From: Lewinellaceae bacterium
GTDB lineage: Bacteria > Bacteroidota > Bacteroidia > Chitinophagales > Saprospiraceae
Length of the DNA: 52,357 nt
Assembly: GCA_016708875.1 (NCBI GenBank)
Contig: JADJFA010000025.1
Location: forward strand, 1 to 52,357
Reading direction: 5' to 3'
The notes under the pieces are model-generated. The model saw only the letters and a program-made list of their open reading frames with translations. It was not told the origin of the DNA and ran no database searches. This document shows, one piece after another, positions 1-9,975 of the stretch. Made by a program: the position numbers and the translations under genes. Numbering within the stretch: position 1 is the stretch's first letter; every line of letters starts with the position of its first letter.

Positions 1-1548
1 GCAACAGGCCCCGGCCCGCATACCGTTACTTTCAATACGCCTGGCGTACACTGCGGTGCTTAACTGGAAACTGACCTTGGCTGTCGTCACCGATATTCAT
101 TCAGTTGTGATCTACCCTGATGTGAAGGTGGACACCCTTATTGCCGCTCCCCGACTGCAACGGCACGGCGAATGGCCAAATACTGCACCAACAATATCAC
201 AAGCGGTACTCCTCCTTATCTGTTCAGTTGGAACAACGGGCCTTTACCACCGAAAACTCGCCTCGATAGCCTGGGGGTTGGGTTTCACGCTCGCCATTGT
301 TGATTTTAATAACTGTAAAAACTGATTTAAGATTCAGGTGAACACGCGGGATTCTCACAGCGGAAGCCAGCGTAGATAAACCGCTTTGTTTTGGCGATGC
401 CAACGGGTCATCACGCTCAACGTGCCAATGGTAAGCCCATTGTGCAGTTCGATTGGGGGTGGTTATATCCCCAGCAACTCCCGGGAGGATTTGCGAGGAC
501 ATATACGATTCAGGCCATTGATGGGGTGCTACGGAGGGCACTTTTGTTGTGACAGTGTTGGACAATCCTCCGCTCGAACTGATGATAGACACCATAGACA
601 TTTCTTGTTTTGGCGCAATGATGGCATGAAGCAATCCCTTCTGGCGGCACAGGATTAATCACCTATCAATGGTCAATGGGGCGCTCACACAAACCATAAG
701 CAATTTAACACCGGGCCAATACGACGTAACTGTCTCAGATCGAAACGAATGCATCATTGTCGGAGGCGTGTACATTACAGAACCACCAGATGTGGCGGTA
801 AATCTGATTGATGTTTTGGACCTGATCTGCAACGGCACTCCTGAAGGCAAATCCTGTGGAAGGTGTTGGCGGGCACCCCCTACATGTTCAGTCCAAACGG
901 TATCACCTTTTTGCCTCTGATACTTTGAGAAATGTTGCTAGCGGGCGATTTAGGTGAAAGTCAAGGATGCCTATGGTTGTCAGGACTCCGGTATTTGCCA
1001 CTATTTCACAACCTCCAGCGCTCACAGTCGCGGCGGTGCCCACCGACACGACTTTTGACCTAGGTTTACGGTGGACATCAGTACGATTACTGCTCCATTT
1101 GGGTGTACTTTTGAGTGGACGCCTGCTATTGGACTACGAGCGAAAATAATATTCCAGATCCGACCGCCACGGCCTTGGCGATATTGTTTACACCGTCAAA
1201 ATCAATAACAGAGATGGTTGTATGGCTTTTGACACCGTCACCATTCGTGTAAATAAGGACCGCCCGGTGTATTTCCCAATATTTTCAAACCTGAAAGTTC
1301 AGATTTCTACAACGGACGTTTTACTGGGTACAGTGGGCCGGCTGCGGAGCAAATATCCTGTTGCGCATTTACGACCGCTAAACGGCCTGATCTATGAAAA
1401 TCGCGACTTCGACCTGAATGCCTAGTATCGGATGGGATGGCACTGCGCAAGGGGCAAGGTGGATGGCGTCTTCGCCTGGTATGCGATGGTGCGCTTATTG
1501 ATGGCACAGAAGCCGCAATACGAAGGGGATGTGACGGTGATCCGCTGA
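1..1548 (+). CDS. SprB-like repeat adhesin, C-terminal part (5' truncated, frameshifted)
   Basis: This is the 3' end of a large secreted surface protein; the start lies outside the window. Translating across frames gives successive SprB-type repeats. Each has a Cys-rich opener (LCFGDANGS near 390, SCFGANDG near 605, ICNGTPEGK near 830) followed by a closing motif such as LTPGQYDVTVSDRNEC near 710. The last part, from about 1260, reads RPVYFPNIFKP then YENRDFDLN and ends EGDVTVIR at a TGA at 1546-1548, which resembles the CHU_C/gliding-motility C-terminal domain that directs type IX secretion. Such proteins act in gliding or adhesion in Bacteroidota. At least five indels break the frame; since the conserved motifs survive, I read them as sequence errors rather than decay. 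No signal peptide can be seen because the N-terminus is missing. Confidence 0.72.
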
Positions 1549-1609
1549 ACACTACAGATTTTACACAGAAATCTTTGAGCACTGCTTGGAAAATAGCAGG
1601 AAGTAGAAC

Positions 1610-1617
1610 TACCTTTG
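1610..1617 (+). promoter_or_regulatory. Bacteroidota -7 box (TACCTTTG) for the str operon
   Basis: TACCTTTG matches the TAnnTTTG -7 consensus. A TTG about 21 bases upstream (1586-1588) fits the -33 element. It lies 79 bases before the rpsL ATG and after the adhesin stop. Confidence 0.6.
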
Positions 1618-1695
1618 CCACCGTTTTGGAAAAAGGAAGCGCTTACCTCTTCATTGATTTTGAACGAGTTACAAAAACTCAGCAAAAATAACAGT

Positions 1696-2093
1696 ATGCC
1701 AACCATCAATCAACTTGTGCGGAAAGCCGCGAAAAGGTGGAGTATGCGAGCAAGAGCCGAGCGCCTTAATTCCAGCCCCGCAGAAGCGTGGCGTATGCAC
1801 CCGAAGTGTACACTACCACTCCGAAAAAACCTAACTCAGCCCTCCGCAAAGTGGCGAAAGTGCGCCTCGTAAACGGTCTTGAGGTCATTTGCTACGAAAT
1901 TCCCGGGGAAGGCCACAACCTTCAAGAGCACTCTATTGTGCTTGTACGCGGCGGTCGTGTAAAAGACCTTCCAGGGGTACGTTACACCCATTGTACGCGG
2001 CGCGCTTTCGATGCTATTGGCGTACAAAAGCGCAGCAAGAGCCGTTCGAAATACGGCACCAAGCGTCCTAAAAATAAAGCGATGAAGAGATGA
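1696..2093 (+). CDS. rpsL: 30S ribosomal protein S12 (frameshifted)
   Basis: S12 forms part of the decoding centre of the small subunit. Reading starts at ATG 1696 (MPTINQLVRK) and passes through indels at about 1730-1800 into a clean stretch YTTTPKKPNSALRKVAKVR, then the invariant loop PGEGHNLQEHS and VLVRGGRVKDLPGVRYH. The stop is TGA 2091-2093. The restored length of about 132 residues fits S12. A further small indel near 1990 breaks the RYHIVRG motif. The gene is essential and single-copy, so a true pseudogene is unlikely. It heads the str operon ahead of rpsG and fusA. Confidence 0.9.
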
Positions 2094-2166
2094 AGCGATG
2101 AAGGATTCAAATATCACATCGCTGACCAAATCACTTCATCATTCTATCACTTTATCACTTCACAAA

Positions 2167-2626
2167 ATGCGTAACAAAACCCGAAACCTCAGTATTGGCC
2201 GCCGATCCGCGTTATAACGATACGATGGTAACGTTTCGTGAATAACCTGATGTGGGACGGCAAGAAGAGCGTTGCATTTGGCATTTTTTATGATGCACTG
2301 ACATTGTAAAAAGCCGCACCAACGAGGACGAGTTGCAGATCTGGAAGAAAGCACTCAACAACGTCATGCCACAAGTGGAAGTCCGTAGCCGCCGCGTAGG
2401 TGGTTCTATTTTCCAATTCCAACGGAACTTCCTGCCAACCGCAAAGTCTCCATTGGTATTAAGTGGATGATCAAACATGCCCACCCGTAGCGGTAAAGGC
2501 ATGGCCGAAAAACTCGCTGCCGAAGTAGTGGCCGCTGCCAAAGGCGAAGCAACGCAGTGAAAAAACGCAAGACGCACACAAAATGGCTGAAGCTAACCGT
2601 GCTTTGCCCACTTCCGTGGACGTTAA
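2167..2626 (+). CDS. rpsG: 30S ribosomal protein S7 (frameshifted)
   Basis: S7 binds the 3' major domain of 16S rRNA and nucleates head assembly. ATG at 2167 opens MRNKTRNLS; later frames give NNLMWDGKKSVA, DELQIWKKALNNVMPQVEVR, SRRVGGSIFQ, IKWMIKHA, GKGMAEKLAAEVV and a C-terminus EANRAFAHFRGR ending in TAA at 2624-2626. Restored length of about 153 residues is normal. At least five single-base errors interrupt it. The spacing from rpsL (73 bases) holds a locally repetitive stretch of tcactt-type words (2110-2162). It is cotranscribed with rpsL. Confidence 0.9.
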
Positions 2627-2972
2627 GCAAAGGTATCCACGCCCTGACGCCGAGTGCGTCCCCGCATAGTGTTTGGAAAGCAATTTTCGGCGGTATCGGT
2701 GTTTCCCCAGAGGTTTTGAAAAGAATGAATCGTTTGTTCTGTCGAAAATTTTCTTAAAAATCAAAGGGTTTACTCAAAATTAACATTCGATTCAAAGAGA
2801 ATTCTAGCCCTTGTAGCGATACCTTGTTCTGAATGGCCTTTTGAATTTTGTTTGAGTTGTTGAATTATTTAAGCGTTCGAATTGTTTGAACAACTCGAAC
2901 GCTTTAAACACCTCAAACCCATCAAACCAACACACACTCCACATCTCTACACAATCAATAAAGTAAAAAGTC
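2627..2972. other. rpsG-fusA intergenic region with short-motif inverted repeats
   Basis: I find no gene here. From about 2840 to 2935 the sequence is built from variants of tttgaa/ttcaaa words, so that a gcgttcgaattgtttgaa segment faces ttcgaacgctttaaa and can fold into a hairpin. This is unusually long for the interior of a str operon and has the same style as the other intergenic inverted repeats in the window. Confidence 0.5.
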
Positions 2973-5089
2973 ATGGCAACGGACCTTCGGTTCACCCGGA
3001 ATATTGTATCGCCGCCCACATTGATGCGGGCAAAACGACTTAACCGAGCGTACGCTCTTTTACACAGTGTCAACCACACATCGGGGAAGTGACGAAGTGC
3101 TGCTACGATGGACTGGATGGAACAGGAGCAAGAGAGCGGCATACTTGATACTTTAGTTGCTACCAGGTGTCACCGGACAGTAGACGGGCGCAAGTCATGA
3201 TTTCGGGTACGCCGTGACACCACTGGTCATGGACTTCACGGTAGAGGGAACCGTTCGTTGCGTGTACTCGACGGCTTGGTGTTCTTGTTTTCGGCGTGAG
3301 ATGGCGTAGAGGTACAGTCTGAAACCAACTGGCGTCTGGCCGACAACTATAAGTGCCGCGTATCGCGTTTGTCAACAAGATGGACCGCGCTGGCTCGACT
3401 TTATGATGGTGGTGAAAGATGCATGAAAGCCAAACTTGGCTCGAATGCAATTCCACTTCAGAGTTTATTGGCCTGAAACCGAGCACAACTTCAAAGGTGT
3501 TGTGGACCCCGTGATGGGTAAAGCAATCGTTTGGAATAGCAACGACCAGGGTAGAATCCTACACGAGATCCCGTTCCAGAGGATTTGAAAGAAACAGTAC
3601 ACGAACTGCGGCAGCTGCTCTGACGAAGAAGTTCTTCTTACGATACAAACTGCTCGAAAAATTCCTCGACGACCCAGATAGCATCCGTAGCAAAAATGCG
3701 TGCTGCCGTGCATGCCGCTGTGTGCGATCTGAAGATGACGCCAGTAATGTGCGGTTCCGCATTTAAGAACAAAGGTGTACAGGCTTGCCTGCGACGCGGC
3801 TTGTTACTTCCAGCACCCATTGATATTGAATCTGTGACGGGTACAGATCCTAAAACGAGAAAAGAAGGATCACGAAAACCTTCGGTAACAGAGCCTTTCA
3901 CCGCATTGGCGTTCAAAATCGCAACCGACCCATTTAGGGCCGTTTGTGCTTTATCTGAGGTGGTGCGATAAACTGGACGCTGGTTCTTATGTTCTGAACA
4001 CCCGCACGGGCGACAAAGAGCGATCGCCGATTTCACCAAATGCACGCCAACAAGCAGAACCTGATTGATTCGGTAGAAGCAGGCGACATCGCAGCAGCGG
4101 TGGGCTCTCAAAGCATCCGCACTGGCGTGCGCTTTGGGATGTAAACCAACTCGATTGTGCTCGAAAGCATGGTGTTCCCCGAGCCAGTAATTGGTTTGGC
4201 GGTAGAACCCAAGACACAGAAAGACCTTGACAAAATGGGCATGGCCCTCAACAAGCTTGCTGAGGAAGATCCGACTTTCCGTGTGAAATACGATGAGGAC
4301 ACGAACCCAACCGTAATCAGCGGCATGGGAGAATTGCACTTGGAGATCATCGTGGACCGCTTGCGTCGCGAATTCAAAGTGGAATGTAACCAAGGCGCTC
4401 CACAGGTGAACTACAAAGAGGCTTGACCAAAACCACCCACACCGCGAACGCTTAAAAAAGCAAACGGGCGGTTCTGGTCTTTTCGCCGACATGGAATTCA
4501 CGCTTGGCCCTGCCGACGAAGACTTCCTCAACAGCGATGACTTCAAAAGCGGCAAAAGAAACTCCAGTTCGAGTGGGGCATCGTGGGTGGTGCCATTGAC
4601 AAGAACTACCAGAAGCCCTATTGCAGATCGGTTTCACGCAGATGATGAACAACGGTATCCTTGCAGGCTACAACATTGACTCGATGAAGGTTAAGGTACG
4701 CGACGGTGGTATGCACGCCGTTGACTCCAAGCCAATTGCGTTCGAGTTGTGCGCCAAGGAAGGTTTCCGTGCTGCTGCTCCGCTACCCAAGCCAGTGATC
4801 ATGGAGCCAATTATGAAATTGGAAGTGATCACGCCGAAGATTGCGTTGGTCGGTGATTGGCGACTTGAACCGCCGCCGTGGCTTGCCGAAAGGTCAGGAA
4901 GGTCGTATGGGTGGCGCAGTAGCCATTCAAGCCGAAGTGCCACTTTCCGAAATGTTTGGTTATGTGACCCAACTGCGTACCCTGACTTCTGGCCGTGCTT
5001 CGAGCACCATGGAATTGAGCCACTACGCTCCGCCACCAGCAAGCGTTTCTGAAGCGGTTATTGCGGCCGCTAAGGGCGGGAAGGGGTAA
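2973..5089 (+). CDS. fusA: Elongation factor G (frameshifted)
   Basis: EF-G is the GTPase that drives ribosomal translocation and, with RRF, recycling. ATG at 2973 opens MATDLRFTRNI followed by the G1 loop AAHIDAGKTT (about 3011-3041). Later pieces include KCRVSRFVNKMDRAG (G4 NKMD, about 3350-3395), MCGSAFKNKGVQ (3749-3785), MVFPEPVIGLAVEPKT (4169-4216), the domain IV run GMGELHLEIIVDRLRREF (4324-4377) and GRMGGAVAIQAEVPLSEMFGY (about 4905-4965). The stop is TAA 5087-5089. About 705 codons matches the family. I count more than ten indels, consistent with poor consensus rather than decay. No tuf or rpsJ follows; a terminator comes directly after. Confidence 0.92.
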
Positions 5090-5118
5090 GTTGAAAGTAA
5101 CAAGTTGAAAGTTATATA

Positions 5119-5157
5119 ACTCCCGGTAGTGCGTTTGCACTGTCGGGAGTTTTTTTG
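5119..5157 (+). terminator. Rho-independent terminator after fusA
   Basis: The arms actcccggtagtgc and gcactgtcgggagt pair over about 14 bp (one bulge) and are followed by a run of seven T. It sits 30 bases after the fusA stop and ends the str operon. Confidence 0.85.
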
Positions 5158-5169
5158 TGTTAAAGACGG

Positions 5170-5370
5170 AACGGCGTAGCCGTGACATTCTGGTAGCCAT
5201 TGTAAAATGGCGGGTTGTATATAAAACGGCGTAGCCGTGACATTATGGTAGCCCAAGGGGCGTTTGTGGTGGGATCGAACGGCGTAGCCGTGACATTTAA
5301 ATCCACGGCTACGCCGTTCCGTTGTTTATTATCCTGCTGGGTGTTACCATAATGTCATGCCTACGGCATT
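5170..5370. repeat. REP-like palindrome cluster, left of the IS200-like gene
   Basis: The 13-mer acggcgtagccgt, a 5-bp stem with a gta loop, occurs at 5171-5183, 5226-5238 and 5279-5291, each followed by a gacatt word (twice continuing into tggtagcc). An inverted copy lies at 5305-5317. A related inverted unit, accataatgtcatgcctacg, starts at 5346. The right-hand part (5279-5370) is repeated almost unchanged on the other side of the transposase. The layout resembles REP/BIME arrays mobilised by Y1 transposases. Confidence 0.8.
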
Positions 5371-5480
5371 TTGGTTCATGTTGATATGAAATTGTTCGTA
5401 CGGAAATGAAATTCAACACTTGTGTTTTCCTTTTATCCCTAATTTTTATATAATCCATTTTTCACCAAAACACGTTAATC

Positions 5481-5939
5481 ATGGCAAACACCTACCATCA
5501 AATCCACATCCAGACCGTATTTGCGGTCAAATTTCGGAGGGTTTAATCTTACCAAATTCAGACAAGAACTCTTTGGTTACATTGGCCAAACCATCAATGA
5601 CCTGGGGCACAAAACCTAATAATCAATGGGTACTGACCATGTGCATTGTTTTTTCGGCTTATACCCCAAACAATCCCTTTCTGACTTGATGCAAAAGGTC
5701 AAATCCAATGCTTCAGGTTGGATAAATGAGCAAAAGTTTTTGGAGCATCGATTTGAGGGGCAGAAGGGTTTGGGGCATTTTCCTATCTGCAAAATCACAA
5801 GTCAATGCAGTTTACAAATACGTTCGAAATCAAGAGGCGCACCATAAAAAGCGAACATTTCGTGCTGAATACCTTGAATTCTTACAAAAATTCCGAAATC
5901 GAACACGACGAAAAATACATTTTCCACGAACCCATCTAA
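5481..5939 (+). pseudogene. IS200/IS605-type Y1 transposase (TnpA/REP-associated), frameshifted
   Basis: This encodes a single-strand DNA transposase of the HUH Y1 family. ATG 5481 opens MANTYHQIHIQTVFAVKF. The HUH motif is seen as DDHVHCFFGLYP (about 5636-5670), and the catalytic Tyr region reads SQVNAVYKYVRNQEAHHKK (about 5800-5850), both typical of TnpA. The C-terminus EYIFHEPI-like sequence ends at TAA 5937-5939, for about 152 residues, the normal length. At least four indels disrupt it; given the damaged surroundings it may be intact in reality. There is no tnpB. It is bracketed by matching REP-like palindromes, so it may be a domesticated RAYT-like enzyme rather than an autonomous IS. 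Confidence 0.82.
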
Positions 5940-6092
5940 AACGGCGTAGCCGTGCCATTATGGTAGTCCAATTGGACGTTGGGTGTGGTAGAACGGCGTA
6001 GCCGTGGCATTTTAAAATGTCACGGCTACGCCGTTCCGTTTTATTTCCACAGTGGGCCACAGGTGTTACCATAATGTCATGCCTACGGCATT
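5940..6092. repeat. REP-like palindrome cluster, right of the IS200-like gene
   Basis: Cores acggcgtagccgt are at 5941-5953 and 5993-6005, with the inverted core at 6022-6034 and the accataatgtcatgcctacg unit starting at 6068. The segment 5993-6092 parallels 5279-5370 in order, spacing and orientation. The rest, to about 6210, holds no gene that I can see. Confidence 0.8.
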
Positions 6093-6210
6093 TGAAAAAA
6101 AACAATCGTTCTTTGTGCGGTAAACCTTTCAAAATCTTGAATTTGCGCGAGATTGAAGGACAATTCCATACACTGAGGACATTTTCGCCCTTTTATCAAT
6201 CAAAAATAAG

Positions 6211-7011
6211 CACAATTTCAAAACGCAGAACCTCTCCCTCCTCCACAAAAACGCCCTCATCGGCGGCTCCAGCGCAGGCATCGGTCGCGCGGTAGCCATT
6301 GAGCTCGCTTCACTTGGCGCCAATGTCACCTCATGGCCCGCACCGAATCCGCTTTTGCAGGAAACACTTGCCTCACTCGATACTTCCCAAGGCCAAAAAC
6401 ATGGCTACCTGACGGTTGATTTTTCCGACAGCCAAGGGCTTTTGGCAAAAGTATCCGCGTTGCTTGAACGCCAAGCCCTCCATATTTTGGTCAACAACAC
6501 CGGCGGCCCGGCAGGTGGACCCATTACCGAAGCACGGGGCGAAGCTTTCTTGATGACCTACCACAATCATTTGATTTGCAATCAAATACTGGCGCAAGCC
6601 GTACTCCCCGGAATGAAAGCCGAAGGCTACGGGCGTATCATCAACATCATCAGCACTTCGGTGAAAGAACCCTGGACGGACTAGGGGTGTCAAACACCAC
6701 GCGCTGGGCAGTGGCCGCCTGGGCGAAGACCTGGGCCAATGAGGTTGGCCAATTCGGTATTACGGTTAACAATGTGTTGCCCGGTTATACCCGCACTGGA
6801 AGGCTAGAGGAAATTATCGAAAACGGGCCGCCACAAACGCGGCGACCAGGGAATCTGTAGAAACCCAATTCAAAAATCAGGTGCCGATGCGCCGCTTTTT
6901 GCAGAGCCTTCAGAAGTGGCTGCGGCGGTGGCATTTTTGGCCAGCCCGGCGGCTTCGTATATCAATGGGATCAATCTGCCCGTGGATGGAGGACGAACCA
7001 GGAGTTTATAG
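6211..7011 (+). CDS. Atypical SDR-family oxidoreductase (frameshifted)
   Basis: This is a Rossmann-fold short-chain dehydrogenase. The nucleotide loop is GGSSAGIGRAVA (about 6268-6300), followed by LVNNTGGPAGG (NNAG-like, about 6490), IINIISTSVKEP (6638-6674), WAVAAWAKTWANEVGQFGI, TVNNVLPGYTRT and the C-terminal ASYINGINLPVDGGR with TAG at 7009-7011. The position of the usual YxxxK catalytic pair reads SNTTRWA (VSNTTRWAVAAWAKT), so the Tyr and Lys are absent; I recall an SDR subgroup with this pattern. No ATG is visible; the frame is open from about 6211 (NFKTQNLSLLHKNALIGG), and the start codon is probably mis-sequenced. Frameshifts lie near 6330, 6682 and 6890. The substrate is unknown. Confidence 0.78.
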
Positions 7012-7020
7012 AGGCGCTTT

Positions 7021-7157
7021 AACCGCAAAATGTAAAACAGGGAAAATTTAAAACCGCAAAACCAAGAAGCACCAAATCTCCAAGGAGGCGAGGTAATGAC
7101 ACACTTGGGGTCAAAACGGTGGTTTTACATTTTCCTGTTTTACATTTTGCGGTTTTC
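7021..7157. repeat. Interspersed ccgcaaaatgtaaaacag repeat, inverted pair
   Basis: The word aaccgcaaaatgtaaaacag with its continuation aatttaaaaccgcaaaa (7021-7063) faces an inverted version at about 7120-7157. A third copy of about 40 bases, in reverse orientation, is at 13774-13816. The pair separates the SDR gene from the convergent epimerase gene. Confidence 0.65.
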
Positions 7158-7563
7158 CTGTTTAATCCATCGTTTCCAGAGATTGACTTCTACAAGCACC
7201 CCCGAAGATTTTGGGTGAAAAAAACACAACCAGTTTGTTGTCAGCGCCGCGTTTAGGCTCGCGGTTGAGCGGCACAAAGCCATCGGCTTCGAGGCGCTTG
7301 ATCTCCGCTAGAATGTCTTCCACTTCAAAGGCGATGTGATGGATGCCTCGCCGCGTTTCTCTATAAATTTGGCAATAGGGCTTTCCGGGTCACTGGCTTC
7401 CAAAAGTTCAATTTTGCTCTCCCCAATTTTGAAAAAGGAGGTGGAAACGTGCTCGCTTTCCACGGCCTCTATCTTGTAGTGGGCCTCGCCAAGGAGTTTG
7501 TGGAAAAGTTCGTTGCTCGTGCCCAGTTCACGCACAGCAATGCCGATGGTCAATTCTGATCAT
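7140..7563 (-). CDS. mce: Methylmalonyl-CoA epimerase (frameshifted)
   Basis: This VOC/glyoxalase-fold metalloenzyme interconverts (R)- and (S)-methylmalonyl-CoA in propionyl-CoA metabolism. Starting from the ATG at 7563, corrected reading gives MIRIDHIGIAVREL, then EHVSTSFFKIGESKIELLE, EKRGEGIHHIAFEVEDI (one G missing near 7345) and PKSSGVLVEVN. The two metal-binding His (DHIGIA, IHHIAF) and the C-terminal Glu are in place. Length of about 140 residues is normal. The last residues (KRWIKQENRKM) read into the interspersed repeat, so the true end may be earlier. It lies 11 bases after maeB on the same strand and probably shares its transcript. Confidence 0.83.
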
Positions 7564-7573
7564 AGTGCAAACA

Positions 7574-9868
7574 TCATGGTTTATAGTTCATTTGCGCATC
7601 CACCACAGCAATAGCGATCATATTGACAATTTCTCGGGTGGTACTGCCCAGTTGCAGGAGGTGAATCGGCTTTCTCAAACCCAATAGAATCGGCCCAATT
7701 TTTTCAATATCTGCCACTTCTTTTACCAGGTTGTAAGCAATGTTGGAAGCAGAGAGATTGGGAAAAATCAGGATGTTCGCGCCGCCCTCTGCCAATTCGC
7801 AAAAGGGGTGATTTTCTTTCAACAAGGAGTTTTGGAACGGCAAGTGCGCCTGCATTTCGCCATCTACGATCATTGTCGGATGCTTTGCTTTTAAGAGGCC
7901 AACGGCTTTGCGCATTTTAATGGCGTCGTCTCCATCAGCACTGCCAAAGTTAGAATAAGTCAGTAAAGCGATGCGTGGTTTGATGTTGAATTTCTCCACT
8001 TCCTTTGCTGCCAATTCTGCAATTTCTACGATTTCCTCAGCACTTGGGTTAAAGTTTACGCTTGTATCGGCCAAAAATAGCGGTCCAAAGCGACTAAGCA
8101 GGATATACATCCCCGACACTTTGTTCACGCCCGTTTGCCGGCCCACTGCTTGTAAGGCTGGTCGGAGGGTTTCTGGGTAATTGCGGGTCATTCCGCCAAT
8201 CATCGCATCGGCTTCGCCGGTTTCTACCATCATGGAGCCAAAGAAATTTCTTCGCCGAACGATGTTGCGGGCCTCGAGTTGGGTATAGCCTTTGCGTTTG
8301 CGTTTTTCAAACAATAGATCGCCAAACCGCTCCAATCTTTCAATATCGCTTTCGTTTTGAGGCGCCATTGGATCTATGATCTCGATATTCGTCAAATCCA
8401 AAAGGTTTTCCTGAGCCAACTGCTTGATTTTCTTCACTTTGCCCAGCAATATGGGGATGGCAATTTTTTCTTCCATCGCTTGTTGGGCGGCTTTCAACAC
8501 GGCTGGATTTTCCAGCATCGGCCATTACGACCCTCATAGGTTTTTGTTTTGCCTTATTGATGATTGCCCTTGTCAGCGTATTGTCAAGACCCAGGCGTTT
8601 GGACAATTGGCTTTCATAATCCTCCCAGTTCTTGATCGGGAATTTGGCTACACCGGTTTCCATGGCTGCACGTGCAACGGCGGCGCTACTGTTGTCAGTA
8701 ATCTTGGATCAACCGGCTTTGGTATGATATATTCTCTTCCAAAAGCCAGGTTATCTTTCCCATAAGCCATGTTGACTATATCCGGGACAGATTTTTTGGC
8801 CAAATCAGCCAATGCCCGCACCGCGGCCAATTTCATTTCTTCATTGATGACCTTTGAGCGGACATCCAAGGCGCCCCGGAAAATGTAAGGGAAGCCCAGC
8901 ACATTGTTCACCTGATTGGGATAATCGCTTCTCCCGGTGGCAAAAATGATGTCTTTGCGCGCGCCCATCGCTTCTTCGTAAGATATTTCGGGGTTTGGAT
9001 TGGCCATTGCAAATACAATGCAGTCTTTGGCCATACTCTTCACCATTTCCTGATTTAGGATGTTGCCTTTCGACAGGCCGATAAAAACATCTGCCCCGAC
9101 CAATGCCTCCGCCAAAGAGGTGTTTGCGCTAACCGTCTCGTTGGCAAATTCTATTTTTTTTCCATCCAAATCGGTCCGGCTGGAGTGAATCAAGCCCTTG
9201 GAGTCAAACATGAAAATATTCTCCTTTTGGGCGCCCAGACCTTGATAAAGTCGGGTGCATGAAATGGCTGCAGCACCCGCGCCATTGATGACGATTTTTG
9301 TACTAGGAAACGCTTTGCCGACGATTTCCAAAGCATTGAGCAAGGCGGCAGAACTAATAATGGCGGTGCCGTGCTGATCGTCATGCATGACTGGAATATT
9401 CAACTCCGCCTTCAACCTTTCTTCAATTTCAAAACATTCGGGTGCAGAAATGTCCTCCAGATTTACGCCCCCAAAAGTTGGTTCGAGAATTTTCACGGTT
9501 CTTACAAACTCATCCACGTTTTTGGTGTCGAGTTCCAGGTCAAAAACGTCAATGTCTGCATAGATTTTAAACAAGAGTCCCTTGCCTTCCATGACAGGTT
9601 TGCTAGCCAGCGGACCAATATCGCCCAAACCCAGGACGGCGGTTCCATTGGTAATCACCGCCACCAGATTCGCTTTTGCGGTGTATTTATAAACGTCCTC
9701 CGGATTTTCTGCGATTGCCAAACAAGGCTCAGCAACGCCGGGCGAATAGGCGAGGGTCAGATCGCGTTGAGTCGCTGTCTCTTTAGTGGGCACTACTTCA
9801 ATCTTGCCTGGTCGGCCCTTGGCATGGTAATGCAGGGCGTCTTCTCTCAATGTTTTTTTCTTGCTCAT
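7574..9868 (-). CDS. maeB: NADP-dependent malic enzyme, MaeB type with phosphotransacetylase-like domain (frameshifted)
   Basis: It decarboxylates malate to pyruvate, producing NADPH. The N-terminal malic domain has TLAYSPGVAEPCLAI and NGTAVLGLGDIGPLASKPV, then MHDDQHGTAIISSAALLNAL with the NAD(P) loop VINGAGAAAISC. The C-terminal half is the phosphate acetyltransferase-like domain typical of MaeB (MVETGEADAMIGGMTRNYP, ANILIFPNLSASNIAY, PILLGLRKPIHLLQLGSTTR). The frame breaks near 8650 and 8520 and the two shifts compensate, giving 764 residues, the usual size. I start at MSKKKTLREDALHYH (9868), preceded by aaaggaaagg; the longer reading from 9946 lacks family similarity. A near-consensus -7 box (TACCTTCG on the minus strand) is at 9929-9936. 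Confidence 0.93.
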
Positions 9869-9975
9869 CCTTTCCTTTATTATATGGAACGCGGTTACTT
9901 TATTTCGACCGCGTTCCAATAAGGCGGCGAAGGTATTTTTTTTCAACCAATCACCAGATTCCGTAACACTTCAGA

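Noticed and set aside
3638..4555. 305-residue minus-strand frame opposite fusA
   Set aside because: EF-G motifs are readable on the plus strand through indels; the antisense frame has none.
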